Source: Chytridium lagenaria (Eukaryota > Chytridiomycota > Chytridiomycetes > Chytridiales > Chytridiaceae). From it: a stretch of 64,000 bases of DNA. Shown piece by piece: positions 26,541 to 38,600 of the stretch. The notes beneath the pieces are model-generated. The model saw only the letters and a program-made list of their open reading frames with translations. It searched no databases and was not told the DNA's origin. Position 1 is the first letter of the stretch. Each line of letters opens with the position of its first letter. Made by a program: the position numbers and the translations under genes. The DNA lies in assembly GCA_025449115.1 (NCBI GenBank), contig JAHLKC010000092.1, positions 103,112 to 167,111 on the forward strand, read 5' to 3'.

Positions 26541-26750
26541 CGAAAACGAACATACATCCCGAAAAAGGTTGAAAACCACGAGACGAGAAGGCAAAAGAAA
26601 AAAGCAAACAAACTTGAAAACAGATATATAAATCGAGAAATGAGCACCCACACACCAAAGGCATTAGAAATCAGAAGCTAGTGTGTGTTCTGACAGTGGT
26701 GCGAACCGAGGTGGAAAGAGAAAAAGATAGTTAAAAGGGAAAATAGGCGT

Positions 26751-28468
26751 TCAAGCAAGGCCAGCATCAATGTTGAATTTGTTGCCGCAGCGGTATTCGC
26801 CGCAAAAGCCGCCGCATCCTCTACATTCGAAAACCCACGCGCCCCCGAAGCAACTAGGGTAGCCCCAGCAGCCTCACACTTGGCCTTGCATCCATCGCCC
26901 TTAACAAGGTTCGTGCAGATCTGTCCAACAACAACACCAGGGTTCAAAGCCACCTGGTTACCATTGAACCCGAATCTACTCTCAGTACCCTTTTCAATAA
27001 ACTGCATCTTGGGACCAGTGCATTGAACCGCAGCTGCATCACTACCTGTAGTGGCTCCCGCGAACTTTCCAGCAACGTTGGTAGGGTTGCCAAGCGCTTT
27101 GTTGAAGGTATCAGCAGCTTGGGCATTAAGAAGATCCCTGGCGGGGTCAGCCACGTCACCAGAGAATCCCTTGACACCTGTGGCGACAAGTGTGGCTCCA
27201 GCAGCAATGCAGATGTCCTTACATTGACCGTTGGCGCGATCGCAGATTTGTTGGACGACAATGGCGGGGTTGAGAGCGACCTGGGTACCATCGATACCGA
27301 AACGGTGTTCCCGGCCATTAACGACAAAGTCCATCTTGCGGACGTCTGCGCATTGACCGGCGGCGGCGGCGGGTGCGGTGGCGGGAGGAGGAGTGGCAGG
27401 TGGGGGAGTGGCGTTTCCAGCATTCCCGGTATTTCCGGCGTTGTTCCCGGCGTTCCCAGCATTTCCAACGCTTCCAGCGTTGTTGTTGTTGTTGTTGTTG
27501 GCAAGCGAAGGAGCACCTTGGTCATTCAAGAGAGTAATGGCTTGCTGGAGGAGAGTCTTGGCTTGAGCAATCTTTGCGGCGTTACCGGCGGCACCAGCTA
27601 CAGCCCCAGCGTTATTTTGATTGTTGTTGTTTCCTTGGTTGTTGTTGTTCTGCTGACCATTTCCAGCTGCGGGTGGAGGAGGTGGAGGAGCCGCCGCACC
27701 TCCGGCCTTCGGCGTAAACTTGGCGATACCATCAAATCCAGTTCCCTATAAAAAAAAAAACGGAGTGAGTTTTCAACTACATGAATGAACCTCAGAAAGA
27801 GATAACTTACAAAGAGAACATCAGCCATGGAAAGGCCGTTACCAGCACCGGGACCCTTGTTGGCAGCCTTGGCGGCAGCAAGTACTTGCTCGCTCTTGGC
27901 ATTCGCGGCTTGAGCCTTAGCGTTCAACGCCTGATCGTTGTTGTTGGGGCCAGCAGTACGAGGATCGACCTTTTGTATAAGGCCCCTGAGCTCGGGCTGT
28001 GCGGGGAGATTCGGGTTGGTGCAAACCTGCAGTAAAAAAGCAGTATGTAAGAGTCCGAAGACACGAAGAGAAAGCTCGCAGGAGGAAAAAAAAGGCAAAA
28101 AACAAGTAAGTACTCACAGAATCAAGGTTTCCGTTGAACGGGTTAAAGTTTTTTTCAGCAACGACCAGATCCATAGCCGCTTTAATAGCCTGCTCAAGTC
28201 CCTTGGCATCATTCGCACAAGACTTTTTCGCACGAGCCACAAGGTCGTCAGCCATCTCAATCTTGGCGCAAGGATCAGCTGCAGCAAGGATAAGACTGAT
28301 TTCTTGTCCCTGGAACCCACGATCAAGGTTCTTAGGGTCTTGGCCTAAACAAGCGGGACCTTGGAGTTTCCCACCGAGTCCAACGGCGTTTTCTTGACCG
28401 AAACGAGCATCCACGGTGGTGGTGAAAAGAACGGCGGAGGCGAGAGCGATGATGGCGGTGAACTTCAT
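26751..28468 (-). CDS. S6: secreted protein with two C-terminal four-cysteine modules
   Basis: Member of the unrecognised S family. Signal peptide MKFTAIIALASAVLFTTTVDA; N-domain of the S2/S5 type (GPACLGQDPKNLDRGFQGQE, ADPCAKIEMADDL, KKSCAND, VCTNPNLPAQ). Exons are 28468-28118 (117 codons), 28026-27811 (72) and 27745-26751. Exon 3 has GTGFDGIAKFTPKAGG, a Pro and Asn/Gln linker, the helix KIAQAKTLLQQAITLL, a NAGNAGN linker, and modules CADVRKMDFVVNGREHRFGI and CTGPKMQFIEKGTESRFGF. Compared with S3 one A is missing in GCGGCAAACAAATTC near 26781. The literal frame therefore runs past the true stop (26751-26753) to 26678 and its last residues are spurious. Its back half matches S3 but its front half does not: an exchanged combination. 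Confidence 0.87.
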
Positions 28469-28604
28469 GACGGACAGAGATTGGTGTTTGATAATGAGAG
28501 ATGTGGGTATGTAATAGGTTTTTTTTCCGTGTGTGTGGGGTATGCAAGAACTGCTTTTTTTTGAGTTTTGGTGATTGGAACGAAAACTCTAAACTTATCC
28601 AAAC

Positions 28605-28612
28605 TTTTTATA
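28605..28612 (-). promoter_or_regulatory. TATA-like box of S6
   Basis: TATAAAAA on the minus strand, about 140 bp upstream of the S6 ATG. Confidence 0.55.
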
Positions 28613-30074
28613 CCCCAACTCATCTTGGCACCTCAATTTCCATTAAAGGCGTTCCTAATTCTCGCACCACCCACAGTGAAGCGGTAGGTCCGAACATGCA
28701 ACGTCGTTGATTGGTGTCCGAATCTGAAACGTTTATTGTCAAAACACACCTCAAAAGCGGCCACCATTTAAACTTCTTCTTTTGGAAAGGTGCGGCAAAC
28801 TTTGGTTTGAAACACATAAACGAAAAGAACGCAATTCTTACAGAATAATATTAAATCGTTTGGCCGGCGTTTTTGTTTATAATTAAATAAGAGCTTATAC
28901 GTATTCACGCATTCTTGCAACACGTCGAGCGTAGTCTCACTCTTAATACGTGCTACCCTGAACCTTGAGGAAATTAGAAAAATGCCTCTGTACGAAGGTG
29001 ACTCGACAACTGTCCCTTGTGATGTTGGGAACCTGAACACGTAATGGTGCCCAGCGTCAAATTCACGCATCTTACGCGTGTCTACGATTATCCTAATCTC
29101 CTACTCGCACAGATCGTACTTCCTTCGTGACTTGCGGGTTACTTTACGAAAAGTTTAGACTATCTGAAATCTTCAACTTAATATTTAGACAAGCTCTATT
29201 ATATTTGAATTCACAAAATTCCCATTCCATGTTTATTCCATTCCAGCAAACATTTTTCATACGAAAAAAGGAAAAAAGGAAAAAAAAAAAAAAGAAAACC
29301 CCAACAATTTCCATTCCATTCAAGCACACGAAAAAAACAAACGTATGTAGGAGAAAAAAAATCGACAAACTATCCATCCACTACATACACACGTTAGAAA
29401 AAAAAAAAAGAGGATAACCAACGAAAAAACTCCTGACAAAAGCACCTTTTGAAAGAAAAAAAAAACCTTACTGACCCAAAGTACTAAAAGTTCTTTTGAT
29501 GAAAAGTGGTTTGAAAAAAACCAACAAATAACGAAATATGTACCGTAAAAAGGAAACAAGAAAATTTTGAAAAAAAAAAGGAATGGTTGGCATCGGAGTA
29601 AGGTTTCCTTCAATGGATAAGATAACCTATCAAGGAATAAGAATAAAAACAAGAGTGGCTTTGAGTATTTTGATATGCACTAGGGGTAGGGGGGATAAAG
29701 TATATAACGCTAAGAAGCCATTGACGGAAAAGAGGAGCGGTTGTTGAAATGCCATTATAATGGATTTGCGCTTGCATTCAACACCGACGCACCTCATACA
29801 AGAAAAAATAGGCTTTCCGAAAAAGAAAAAAGAAAAGATGAAAGCGAAAAAACATTAACTTCCCGAATTGTGGGAGAGAGAGTGTAGGGGATATGTTCTT
29901 AGAGTAAAGATAAGGATAAATCATTTCAAGGGTAAAACGAGTTGTCACCGCGCACGGGCGTGAAAGAAAAAAAGAAAAAAAGAAAGAAAAAAATGGGGAC
30001 GTTTCATACACAAAGGAAAAGAATGGGTTGATCAAAAAAAAGGAAAAAGAAAAGAGATAGCCGCTAATAACAAT
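28613..30074. other. Intergenic, A-rich 29270-30050
   Basis: Lies between the S6 promoter and the PUF stop. Many A runs at about 29270-29600 and 29800-30050. No gene is supported. Confidence 0.6.
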
Positions 30075-33000
30075 CTACTGCTGCCTCACAGGAGGCCTAG
30101 CCCCCATTCCAGAATGTCCCTGCGGCATAAAATATCCCGCCAAGCTCGATCCCGAAAAAGTCCGCCCGGACGCTCCCTCAAACCCCGGCCCCACAGTTCT
30201 AGGATCCATCAACCCACTCCCCGTCCGTCCCATCGGTCTCCCATACTGCCACTCCCCGCCCTGATAGCCAAACCCGGCATACTCTTCATCAGGGAGCGGG
30301 GAAGCCGACAATCGCTCATCATAAGCATGATGGTACGGGTTATGAATACTCCGCAAACGTTGTGCCGTCAACACCCGGTCCGACGCTTAACCCCTGCGCA
30401 GCTGCACTTGAATAAAGGGAGGGCGAACGAGAACCAATGGATGGAACGAAATCAGCCGTCGTCGTCATTTCAAGCGCATCGGCCATCTCCAGCATCCCAA
30501 ACGCTCCATCAGAAGAACTCGGCCATATTCCTCCCGCATTTCCGCTCATCCCGGTGTTTCCAGCCATCCCACCGCCATTCCCCGCCATACTTGATGAGCT
30601 TGACCGTCGATGTCCACCCATCGCCGCAAGTTGATGTGAAGTTGGCGTCACATAACCCGCAAACGCCTGTCCCGTGGGCGACAACCCTGTAGCCCCTAAA
30701 ACCGGAGACCCCGACTGTCCATACCCCATTGAAAAATTCCCGTTTCTCGGATAATCCCTGGGCATTCCGTGAACATTAAACATGGCTTGCTGGGGTGACA
30801 CCGTTCCCGGCGTAAACGCCGAACCAAGGGAAGGCGCAAACGAGGACCCCGGTGACGTCCCGAACGGTGTAGAACTCCATTGAGCACCAACGTTACTCGT
30901 AGCCGCATTAATCGGCGTAGTCGAACCACCCCTCCCAAACGTGCCCCCTCAAACACCCCAGCGTTCAACTCAACATTTGGCTGAGATGGCCCAACACCAC
31001 TCTGTTGTTGGGTCCCCGCACCTTGATGCCCAATAATGGGATCGGCACAACCTGCAACCCCCCAAAACTCCTCCCCCCCAAACTTCCCTTCCGCTGCGTC
31101 ACCGTCTCACCAAGCCCTTTGGGGCCTATTGCCAATCCAGTCGGGACCCCGGCAAGCTCATCCAACAGTTTCCTTAACCCACCCAGCCCAGCATCCTTCC
31201 CCTGCGTCCAGCTAGCATTTGTCGCGGCCTGCGCGAGAGCAAGGACTTGGGGGACACGTATAAGGACGACACGGAGACGATCGGCGAGACGGATGCGTTC
31301 GTCCAGGTTCACACAGGAGGTGGAAAGGATCTTGTGGAGGACGGTGACGCCTTGAGAGGAGTCCATAATGACTTCGGCGATGGATGCTTCGTCACGGAAA
31401 AAAGAGGGCTTGGAGGATTGCTTCCCGGGCGTCGACTTCGGTGCGTTGATTAACTATATTTTAAAATGTCAGTTTGCTAAAAAAGCACCAAAAAAGAAAA
31501 ATAAGAAAAATATAATGAAAACCCACCCATCTTCAAAACAGTAGCCGACCCCAACTTATGACAACACAACGCATGCACAAACGGTGCAACCTTTGGCGCA
31601 AGCACCCTATACCTCCCCGAAATTCCACTCCCATCAAGCAACCAAGTCACAAGAATCGCCCCATTCGGATTCCCAATAAGCCTCACTGCCTCCCCAACAA
31701 TAGCCCCTGCAACCCCCTTCACCTGCTCCCGGGCCGCAAACCCACTCTCAAGACACGCCCTCATCGCGCGAGCCCCAAATCGTCCCGTCCCACTTCAATA
31801 CATTTCGCCGTCATGGCGTCAAACACAAATTGGTTCTTGGGCGTCCCAAAGCGGAGAACAGCATTGGACCACGTAGTTGCCAAAGGGGTCAAGGAGCAGA
31901 GGAGGGGTGTACGGACGGAGAGCGGCGATGACAACGTCCATATGGGCGGGGGTGGTGGCGAGGTCGATTATTTTTTGGACCGCCCAGGTGCCATTCTTGT
32001 GGACGCCTATGACGGCCATATGGGGGGCGATGGTTTCGAGAAGGAGGAGACGGTGGGAGTCGCCACTACGTTCGAGGATTTTCTGAAGAACAACGTTGCC
32101 AATGTAATCTGTTTTTTTATAGTGATATGAGCAACAACAAAGAAAGTCAAAATCAAAAATTAGGTTAGCTGGATGTGGCATGTAAGCCTCCTCAATAAAG
32201 AAACGATTTTTTTGCACATCTCTACCAAAATAAACCTTTCTCCTAACACCTTGACTCATCATCATCCCAATGTATCCTCCATATAAAACCATAAAAAAAA
32301 TAAAGGAACCACAGCAAAAACGTTCAAAACCCACAACCAATAAAATCTTTCTTCTTTAGAAACAATATCATTACCTGTACACAGATCCACAGCCTCCCCT
32401 ATAACCTCAAAAAACATGGCCTCGACCTCTTTGTGCGTCACACCATGCATCTCAAGCCTCTTCCTCATCTCCCTCAACCGGTTCTGATCTACACGCCGCG
32501 TCATCTGCGGCTCAGGGAAGGGGGGGAAGACACTGTGCGTATATTCCTACAGGTTCAAAGCAGTGGTCAGTACGTTCACGCAACAGAAAAGGACAAAAAA
32601 AAAAAAAACAAAAAAAAAAAAAAAAAAACAAAAAAAAAAAAAACGAAATATAAAAGGTGTTTCGATCACATTTTCTAAAACAGAATATGCGCTTAAACCA
32701 CAATAATGGTGAATGTGAAGAAAAATAGCTTACCATCCCCATTATACTCTACGTGATCTCTTAAATCACCTCCATGCTCTCCATCGTTCCCAAATTCCAC
32801 ACTACCCCAAACTCCCTTTTCTCCTCTCTCCATGTCCTCTCAAAAACGGCATATTCTGCTGTCCAGTCCAAGCCGCATCCCTGAGATCCGGATGAATCAT
32901 GGTGGGTTCCGGGGATTGCCGAAGAAGCTCAACAGACCGTGGAGGTTCCTCCTCGCCATCATAAGGAGACGACGACGGGAGTGAGTAGAATGGTGATGAA

Positions 33001-34710
33001 GAGGCGGGTGTGATGTTAGTTTGACGTTCGATACCAATGGGAGTGATATAGGCGGTGGTGGTGGAATTCGATTTGGAGTGGTGAGGGGTGCGACCAGGTG
33101 TACCGAGTTGGGAGGTGTAGGGTTGGCTAGCCCCAATGCTCATGGTGGCTCCACTGAAGGAATGGTGGCGTTTGTGGAGGGTGTTGTAGCCAGGAGTGGT
33201 GGGAGGTGTGAAGGCTGCGGTGCCGAATTCTGAATGATACACCCCGTACGCGGAGGGAAAGACAGATGGGACCAAAGGGGGAAGAAGGAGCGGGTCCTGA
33301 AGATGAAAAGCGATCACGTTGACCACCGAGTTGAGAGGATTTGAGCCGAAACAAAAGACGAGGAGGAAGAAGAAGTGTTTGAGACGGAGGACGATGAAGA
33401 GTGTGTGCGGGAATGGACGGCGGAAGAGAATTCGGAGAGAAGGAAACGTGAGCGGTGGTCAAAGAGGGTAAAGTTATTGGCGGGGTTCGTTTGACACGGA
33501 GGAAGAAGAATTTGTAGATGCGGAGGCCAAAGTCGTGCTGGTCAATGAATGGAGAGAGGCAAGAGGAGGAGTCACGGCACTGGAAAGGTGTTGCTGTGCA
33601 TGATGCTGCTGTTGCTGCTTCGCTGAATCACGATTGTCTTGATGGTGGGGTGGTTTAGCGGGCGAGCTAGCTGGTGAGGCCCAAGGGGCCAAAGAAGCAT
33701 TCCTGTTGTTGGCAAAGTCGGGCTCAAGCTCAAATGACTTGGACGATGCCGGCAGAAGATGACGCTTCTTAGCGTCGTCATCCTTCAAAGGCCCAGTGGC
33801 GTCATCTTGAAACTGCCCGGTGGTAGTCCCGGCAGCAGTCCCATTGACAGAGGAGAGGCCTACGCGGTTATTGTTGCCATCATCATGTGATGTCACTTTC
33901 TTGGAGACGATGTTGATGGAAGCGGCGGTAGTGACATCACTACCATGGCCATCCTGCATATGCTGGCCATTTCGTATTCCAGATGCGTCCAATGCATGAT
34001 CCGATGATGACGTTGACCTGTCGGCATCATTCCCACGGTCCATGGCTTTGGAATCTATCCAGGCAGTGTGAGCTGATGACGACCGATTAAGGTTCGCTAT
34101 GATGGTGTGAGTAGACGAAGAGGCTAGCGAAGGATGATGGGGCTGGTGATGAGGTGGGGGTTGGGGTGTGTGAGAGAAAGGGAGGGGAAGTTGAAGCGGA
34201 CGAAATTTCCGGGCGTTGGTGCAGCAGTCAGAAGGGCAAAAAAAAAACACCGTCTTCGACGCGATGGCTGAGGGGGATGAGCTGACAGATGGATGTGGAG
34301 AGATGATCATTGAGGAATGGATGCTCACCTATTCCTCGCTGCCTTCTTCGTGGGAGGATGCGGGCTGGTGATGAGGTGTCCACATTTCATTGTTGATGCT
34401 GTTGGACGGTAACGACTCAGGGATGAGAGTACGGCCAGATGCATACGAGAAAGAGGTGGAGGGGGTAGGGTAGTGGTTACGATGGAGTTGATTATGGATG
34501 ATTAATGAGTTATCACCGCGCAATGTCATCCCTTTTGATGAATGACGACGCCAGATTACCATAGACCACCTCTTCCTCTCCCTCCTCCTCTTCACCACTA
34601 GAATGATGAGGATGCTGATGGGACGACGTTGTTGATGCTGTTGATGCGGTAGAATGAGCGAGTGGAGGTGATGTGGATGATAATGATAATGACGGATGAT
34701 GATGCTCCAT
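30075..34710 (-). CDS. PUF-domain RNA-binding protein, Jsn1/Puf2-type
   Basis: PUF proteins bind 3' UTR elements and repress or localise mRNAs. The repeat region is clear: MTRRVDQNRLREMRKRLE, DYIGNVVLQKILERSG, IAPHMAVIGVHKNGTWAVQK, LLLDPFGNYVVQC, VLRFGTPKNQFVFDAM, FGARAMRACLESGF, NPNGAILVTWLLDG, then HKLGSATVLKM-VNQRTEVDAR. This order matches the fungal Jsn1 group rather than canonical eight-repeat Pumilio. GT-AG introns fit at 32547-32733, 32109-32374 and 31454-31526. Large Ser/Pro/Thr/His/Gly-rich flanks extend to MEHHHPSLSLSS at 34710 upstream and to RPPVRQQ downstream. The domain itself needs single-base corrections near 31850, 31790 and 31395; the flanks need several more (for example near 30380 and 30930). 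The N-terminal exon structure above 33300 is not resolved, and whether an RRM is present could not be seen. Confidence 0.85.
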
Positions 34711-35630
34711 AACGAGGGGTATGAAGAGGAATGGGGGGTGGAATGAGTGTGCCCTCGACTGATGGTGTCTGTGGGAGAGGGTTAATATTATATATAATAA
34801 TTCCCAACAATTTCCTTGTTGTTTTGTTCGTCTCAACAAAAAAGGAAAAATAAATATTTTTAGCCCAACCCTTGAGTCCTTGACATCCGCTGAGATTTAA
34901 ATAATATTCCCACCGACAAACCAAATATTTTCACCATCTCATTTAAAATTTTAAATGGCACCCACTCTCTTATAAGAAAAAAGATATACCAGAATATCTG
35001 TAAAGTGCTGACTGAAATGTTTCCTTGAAGAAAATCGGGGGTTGTTGAATAAAATTCAAGAAAGCAAGAAAGCAAGAAAGCAGCACGCAAGCATCTTCAA
35101 GCAGCAAGCATTAATAACAAAATTAAAAAGGACCCCGTCCCAAACCAACAAAAAAAAAGAATTTTTGGAATGGTCAATGTCGTACATCTAATTAGTAGTA
35201 TCCAGTGCGTTGGGTTGAGACATGGTCATTTAGGGTAAACCAGGTACGCGGGAACTATATAGATACACACGGGCACTGCCATCATTTGAAACCATCATTC
35301 AGTTCCCCTCACTTACACGAACGTCTGGTTCTAAAGTTCGTCCCTTTAAAAAAAATAAAAAAACTAAAGAAGTAAAGACGCGAAGCTCCAAAAATTAATA
35401 AAAACCATCACATTCGTTAGAACTTCAGCTTACACTTGTAAAACAGGATAAGTCTCAAAGACGCGTTGTATAAAGGGAAAAAAGGTCAAAATCTGAGTAA
35501 AAAGAAAATAGGCGATAAAGCCCGTCAACTAAACAACAAAACAAAACATAAAAACAAGCGTTCAGGAGGAACAAATCATTTCACAACACAAACAAAACTG
35601 AACAACAGGAGAAAATAAAAGAAAGAGCGA
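34711..35630. other. Intergenic between the PUF start and the PARP stop
   Basis: Promoter side of the PUF gene and 3' flank of the PARP gene. A/T-rich with short A runs. No gene is supported. Confidence 0.55.
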
Positions 35631-38600
35631 TTACTCTTCCTTCTTAGGGAACATGTGGTTAAACTTGGCTCGGTGGTGATGCGTTGACTGAGTCCTGCAC
35701 TCGTATCCCCAGTTACACCTTTTCCCTATCGCGAATAGAATCTATACGGAAGAAGAAAAATAAAGGCAATGAGTTTCTCGCAAGTACCTCAATATTCACG
35801 AGAGAAGAACACCGAAAAAGAAGGAAAACATACCTGGTAAAATCCCAGAATTTTTCTCCATATACGAAGCAAGCAGATCTCCAACACCAAATCCGCGCAG
35901 TTCTTACAGGTCTTACTATTTGTCCTCAACTCGGTCGTAGGCATCCACCTCTTCGTATACCTTTTTTCCGTCACATACTCTCCAACTCCTTCTCAAATAC
36001 ATTCTTCACCGTCTCACCCTGAATCAACATCATGGTAGCAACAACCTCCGCCTCAAATTCATTTCTCGCCTTGAGCGTCGGCGGCAATTTTCCCTCACCA
36101 TCACCTCATACTCCCCAGCGTACTCCATCAACGGCTTCGTTCCCGACCCAGGACACAGGTGACACATGTTCGAGTTGCGCACCAACAGAACATATCGGAT
36201 TTGACTTGAGCAGGATTGTAGACAATGTACTCGTTATAATTCAGATGTGTCTGAATCGCCTTGCCTTCTTTATCCTTCTGCGGCGGTAACTCCTCAATCG
36301 GGCCAAATCGCACCGCAACCCCATCCTTGTTGAAATAAAGCGGCGAATCCTCTTTCGGTCCATCCTCCCCCTCCCTTTGTGCTCAACTTCCCCTCCTTTG
36401 CCACCTCCATATACTCGCTTTCGCAAGTCTCATACATCTCCCAAGCGCCACTTCACACAACAACAAACAACTATAAGCAGAACTATGATGTCCACTCTCA
36501 TTCCCACTATACCCGAAACTTTTCGTAACACATCCGCAAAGTAGATTCCCTTCCCAAACATGTACCCCGTCATCATCGCCTCAACAGGCGCAAACGGAGT
36601 CCACTCGTTAAAATCCCAATGAAATTCGACATCCTCGACCCATGCCACAACAAACGTCGATTCCCATCATCAGAGAACGGCGCAAACGACTGTGACTCTC
36701 CAGCCTATCAACAGCAAACAGTGATATGAGTTCAACCTTTGAATACGACGAGGTCATATCACCGGTAGTCTGCATGTATCGATGCACTAGATCCCATTCC
36801 TGCGTATCGGTCTTAACCTCCTTCATGGAAGCCCCCAACGCCTCGTAGACATAATCAAGCGGATTCTTGACCTGCTTCTTGTGATGCGCCGCAATCAAAA
36901 TATTCGACGCCGAATCAAGGTACGTAACGAATTCATCTTTTGCATGTGTTTCCCAACGCGTCTTTGGTGAGGATCGCCTCAATGTCGTTAAGCTTGCACG
37001 GGATCTTTGTGAAGTATTCGTCGGAAAGGAGAATAAGCTTGCATTTGATGGCGTTCATGGTCGCCACGTCGGTGGAGGTGGAGCGTTTTTCTTCAAGGTC
37101 GGTGACGAGGGGGCGCATCTTTTCGAGGATCGCGTTGCCTTCTTCTATCACTGTGTGCTCAAGATTCCCAAGGGGCAGGATGTCGGAGGCTTCGGCGATG
37201 GCACGTCTCATTGAGGAGATGTCGGTGAAGATTTTAAGGAGGTCTTGGACCGAAGTAGGAAGTTGGGAGGGAGGGGATTCCTTTAGGTTGAAGGGTTGCA
37301 AGTTTACGGGCTTGGCAGTGTAGTTCTAAAAGATGGAGATACAGAAGGTCTCAGTATAGACCTAGCACCTATTTTTGAAATATAATCTTACTTTGACTGG
37401 GGAATACTTTTCGGGAAAGGGAGAGAAGCGTTCACCAAACGTGTTTCCAGTCTTGGCTCTAAAGATCTTTTTGAACTCCTTGATGGCTTCCTCCCTGCTC
37501 GTATGCGGTGTCTTTTGATGCATACCCTATAATAGGAAACAAAAACAGGCAGTTCAGTAATCTATTAAAGAACAACAAGGATGGCAAAATAAAAGAGATT
37601 AGTAAAACTTACATCTTCCCCAACACCTCCCCAACGTGTGAACAATACATACACATCCTGCAACCGATTGTACACTATCTGCATAACATACATTTGTATG
37701 CTGTTATAATAGCTCTTCAAATCACACTTGGTCATAGTAACACTGTAAGGCATGTAAGTGTCATCATCCTCACTCCCTCAAACAACACATATCCCTGATC
37801 CTTGGTCACACCTGCATTCTTATCAATCTTTGCAAGCCACTTCTCCCTCTCCTCCTTCAACAAAACATCCACTGAAACACCACGATGATGAGCCTCCTTC
37901 TCTAATTTCTCCCGATGCTTTACCTCCGCAAGTTTAACGAGTTCAGCACGTCCCAACACCGCATCCTCTCGATAATCCATCTTTTCCACCTCAACCACAT
38001 CATCCACATCCATATCCTCTCCATCATCTTTAGCCCCCAACCTCTCCAACGCCTCAGCAATCCCCTTCATTCGATGTCTCCTAGCATACCCCAAAGGCGA
38101 CACACCAGCATTATCCTGAGTCTCCAACAAAGCCCCTTCGCAGCAATCATCTCCAACATCGCCACATTCTCATAACTCGCCACAACCTCTGGGTCAACAA
38201 CATAATGCACACAAGTGCGTCCATCCGTGTCTTCTGCCTCTAGATCCAACTCTGTTTCCAACAACGCCTCAACGGCTTTCAAGTCGTTTAGCTTGATCGC
38301 AAGCATGAGGGTTGTGCGTTGAAGCGGGTTGCACGAGAAAAGGGACTTGATGTTGGCGTCTGCACCCAATTTGAGAAGTTTGGTGAAGAGAATAGTTTCA
38401 CCGTTTTGTAACGCCCAGTCTAACGGTGTGAGACTGGTTTTGGTGCAGGGGAGGCTAAGGTTTGGGTTCGCGTCGAAAAACACTTCAAGCAGTTTTTTAA
38501 ATTCGTCGGTTCTGTTGAAAAGGACGGTTTGGAATGGCGAATGTTCGGTTTTAGGGTCTATGATATCTACATTTGCACCGGCTTGTAATAATGCCTAGTT

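Noticed and set aside
12126..28468. CRISPR or satellite array
   Set aside because: The repetition is coding: paralogous exons with introns and low-complexity linkers, no short regular repeats with unique spacers. CRISPR is not expected in a nuclear fungal genome.
35631..36300. Separate CHFR-like ubiquitin ligase gene downstream of PARP
   Set aside because: No RING or FHA domain, promoter or start is visible between the PARP catalytic Glu and the PBZ finger, so a fused C-terminus is simpler; not fully excluded.
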